64,000 bases of DNA, taken from Dermanyssus gallinae. Its lineage: Eukaryota > Arthropoda > Arachnida > Mesostigmata > Dermanyssidae. The stretch is taken from positions 296,501-360,500 of the forward strand of contig QVRM01001450.1 in assembly GCA_003439945.1 (NCBI GenBank). The letters are read 5' to 3'. The position numbers were made by a program, and so were the translations under genes. A model generated the notes under the pieces. That model was not told the DNA's origin, did no database searches, and saw only the letters and a program-made list of their open reading frames with translations. Of this stretch, positions 63,126 to 64,000 are shown in pieces; within the stretch, counting starts at the first letter, position 1, and every line of letters begins with the position of its first letter.

Positions 63126-64000
63126 TTGTGCCTCGGCTTCAGTTCAAGGAGACCCGTCGCCCGAGGTACAGGGCCTCACCTACGCTCCCGTAGTCAGGAA
63201 CATGTCACCAGCAGCGGGAGTTAGCACTCAGGTCTAGCCAAGCTCACACCCATACCAAAGGTGCAGAACAAGAAACGCGGCTACAGCTCACACGCGGGCA
63301 GGACCCGCTACCCCGTCGTCCAAAAAATGCCTCGAGCACCAGTAACTCCCGCTTATTAAAAACGGGTTTGTTACTCTTGAGACTGGCTACCCTTCTGTCG
63401 GATTTTTCGACCCGCGTTAGCCACGGCTCGCAAGTCCGCGCAGTCGGGCGCTCTCGGCTTGCTGCCAAATTCGCAGCCTTTCGTTTACGTTCGCTTAAGG
63501 CGAGGCCTGCGTCAACACATAACTACCAAGCGCAAAACAGTCGGCCCTGATATTGAGGACTAGTTACAGCCCCCGAACTCTCGGTCGGTGACCGCTTTAT
63601 AAATCTTCCGCTTTTTCTGGTGGGGATTTATATGGGAGCTAGGAGAAGCAACTGTACGGTGGAGTCGGGTGATGACTACGAGTTCCCGCGGACGGCGCTG
63701 GCATAATAACGTTAGTTTGAAGCCGGCTGAGACCTATTGTCTACAGATATGTCGGTGAACTTGGTCGTCGAGGTTAGCACCATCACTTATTGTCATACAC
63801 TTGTATATGTGTATGTGTGTATATAGATTTGTATTTAAGAAAGCGTATATACATGTTTAAACGTAGTATCCTTTTTTCTTGCTTATTGGCATCCTGACAA
63901 TGACAAGCCACAGTTTTAAATACCATTTCGAAATAATTTAACTAGTTTAGTTAAATACCAAATACTACGTGTGCAAGATCTGGGAAATGTGGTGATAGAA
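63126..64000. other. Unassigned end of window
   Basis: Beyond the ORF1 remnant, frames such as minus 63468-63244 and plus 63368-63550 show no motif. The last 200 bp is AT-rich. Confidence 0.35.

Overview
The window looks like gene-poor, transposon-rich DNA from an animal, most likely an arthropod; a mite or tick would fit but is not proven. The reasons are several non-LTR retrotransposon (LINE) lineages, including R1-like and R2/R4-like (restriction-like endonuclease) types, at least six Tc1/mariner-superfamily transposase remnants, tRNA-derived SINE-like units, abundant (TA)n microsatellites and many CAG/CAA/GAT tracts. I found no operon structure, no rRNA and no convincing host protein-coding exon. 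Nearly all long open frames are transposon remnants or shadows of low-complexity DNA.

Layout. 0-0.45 kb: C-terminal remnant of a mariner transposase. 3.5-4.2 kb: a degenerate reverse transcriptase on the minus strand. 4.9-6.8 kb: a simple-repeat island with a tRNA-like SINE. 7.05-8.13 kb: a long palindrome, then a 5'-truncated LINE lying inside a (TA)n tract. 8.1-20.5 kb: mostly unassigned, with GC-rich simple-repeat islands at 10.8-11.9 and 13.2-15.6 kb that may be promoter or 5'-leader DNA of an unseen gene. 20.9-22.4 kb: an R1-like fragment, a Tc1-like fragment and the 3' end of an R2/R4-like LINE. 24.2-25.7 kb: a palindrome, a LINE C-terminus with a Cys-His motif, and a SINE-like unit. 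26.6-30.46 kb: a nest of four elements (jockey/CR1-like LINE, R1-like LINE, mariner, and a tiny R2/R4-like 3' tail).

31.9-32.9 kb: an internally deleted mariner. 35.7-36.7 kb: a second type of mariner-like transposase pseudogene. 36.8-47.2 kb: unassigned DNA, a 21-bp minisatellite and simple-repeat islands. 47.4-47.8 kb: a second R2/R4-like 3' end. 51.8-52.2 kb: one arm of a repeat that recurs as a foldback at 60.8-61.4 kb. 53.7-55.5 kb: a LINE C-terminus, (TA)n, and the most complete mariner (about 1.29 kb). 58.6-62.4 kb: an uninterrupted row of a decayed LINE, (TA)n, the foldback element, (TA)n and a mariner-like pseudogene. 62.99-63.12 kb: zinc-knuckle remnants of a LINE ORF1.

The strongest overall pattern is the link between (TA)n tracts and element boundaries. 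Five LINE lineages, two mariner copies and the foldback element begin or end at (TA)n. The most informative case is a 65-bp 3' tail of the R2/R4-like LINE embedded in (TA)n, next to a mariner inserted in the same tract. All identifications were made by eye from translated motifs; no database search was possible.
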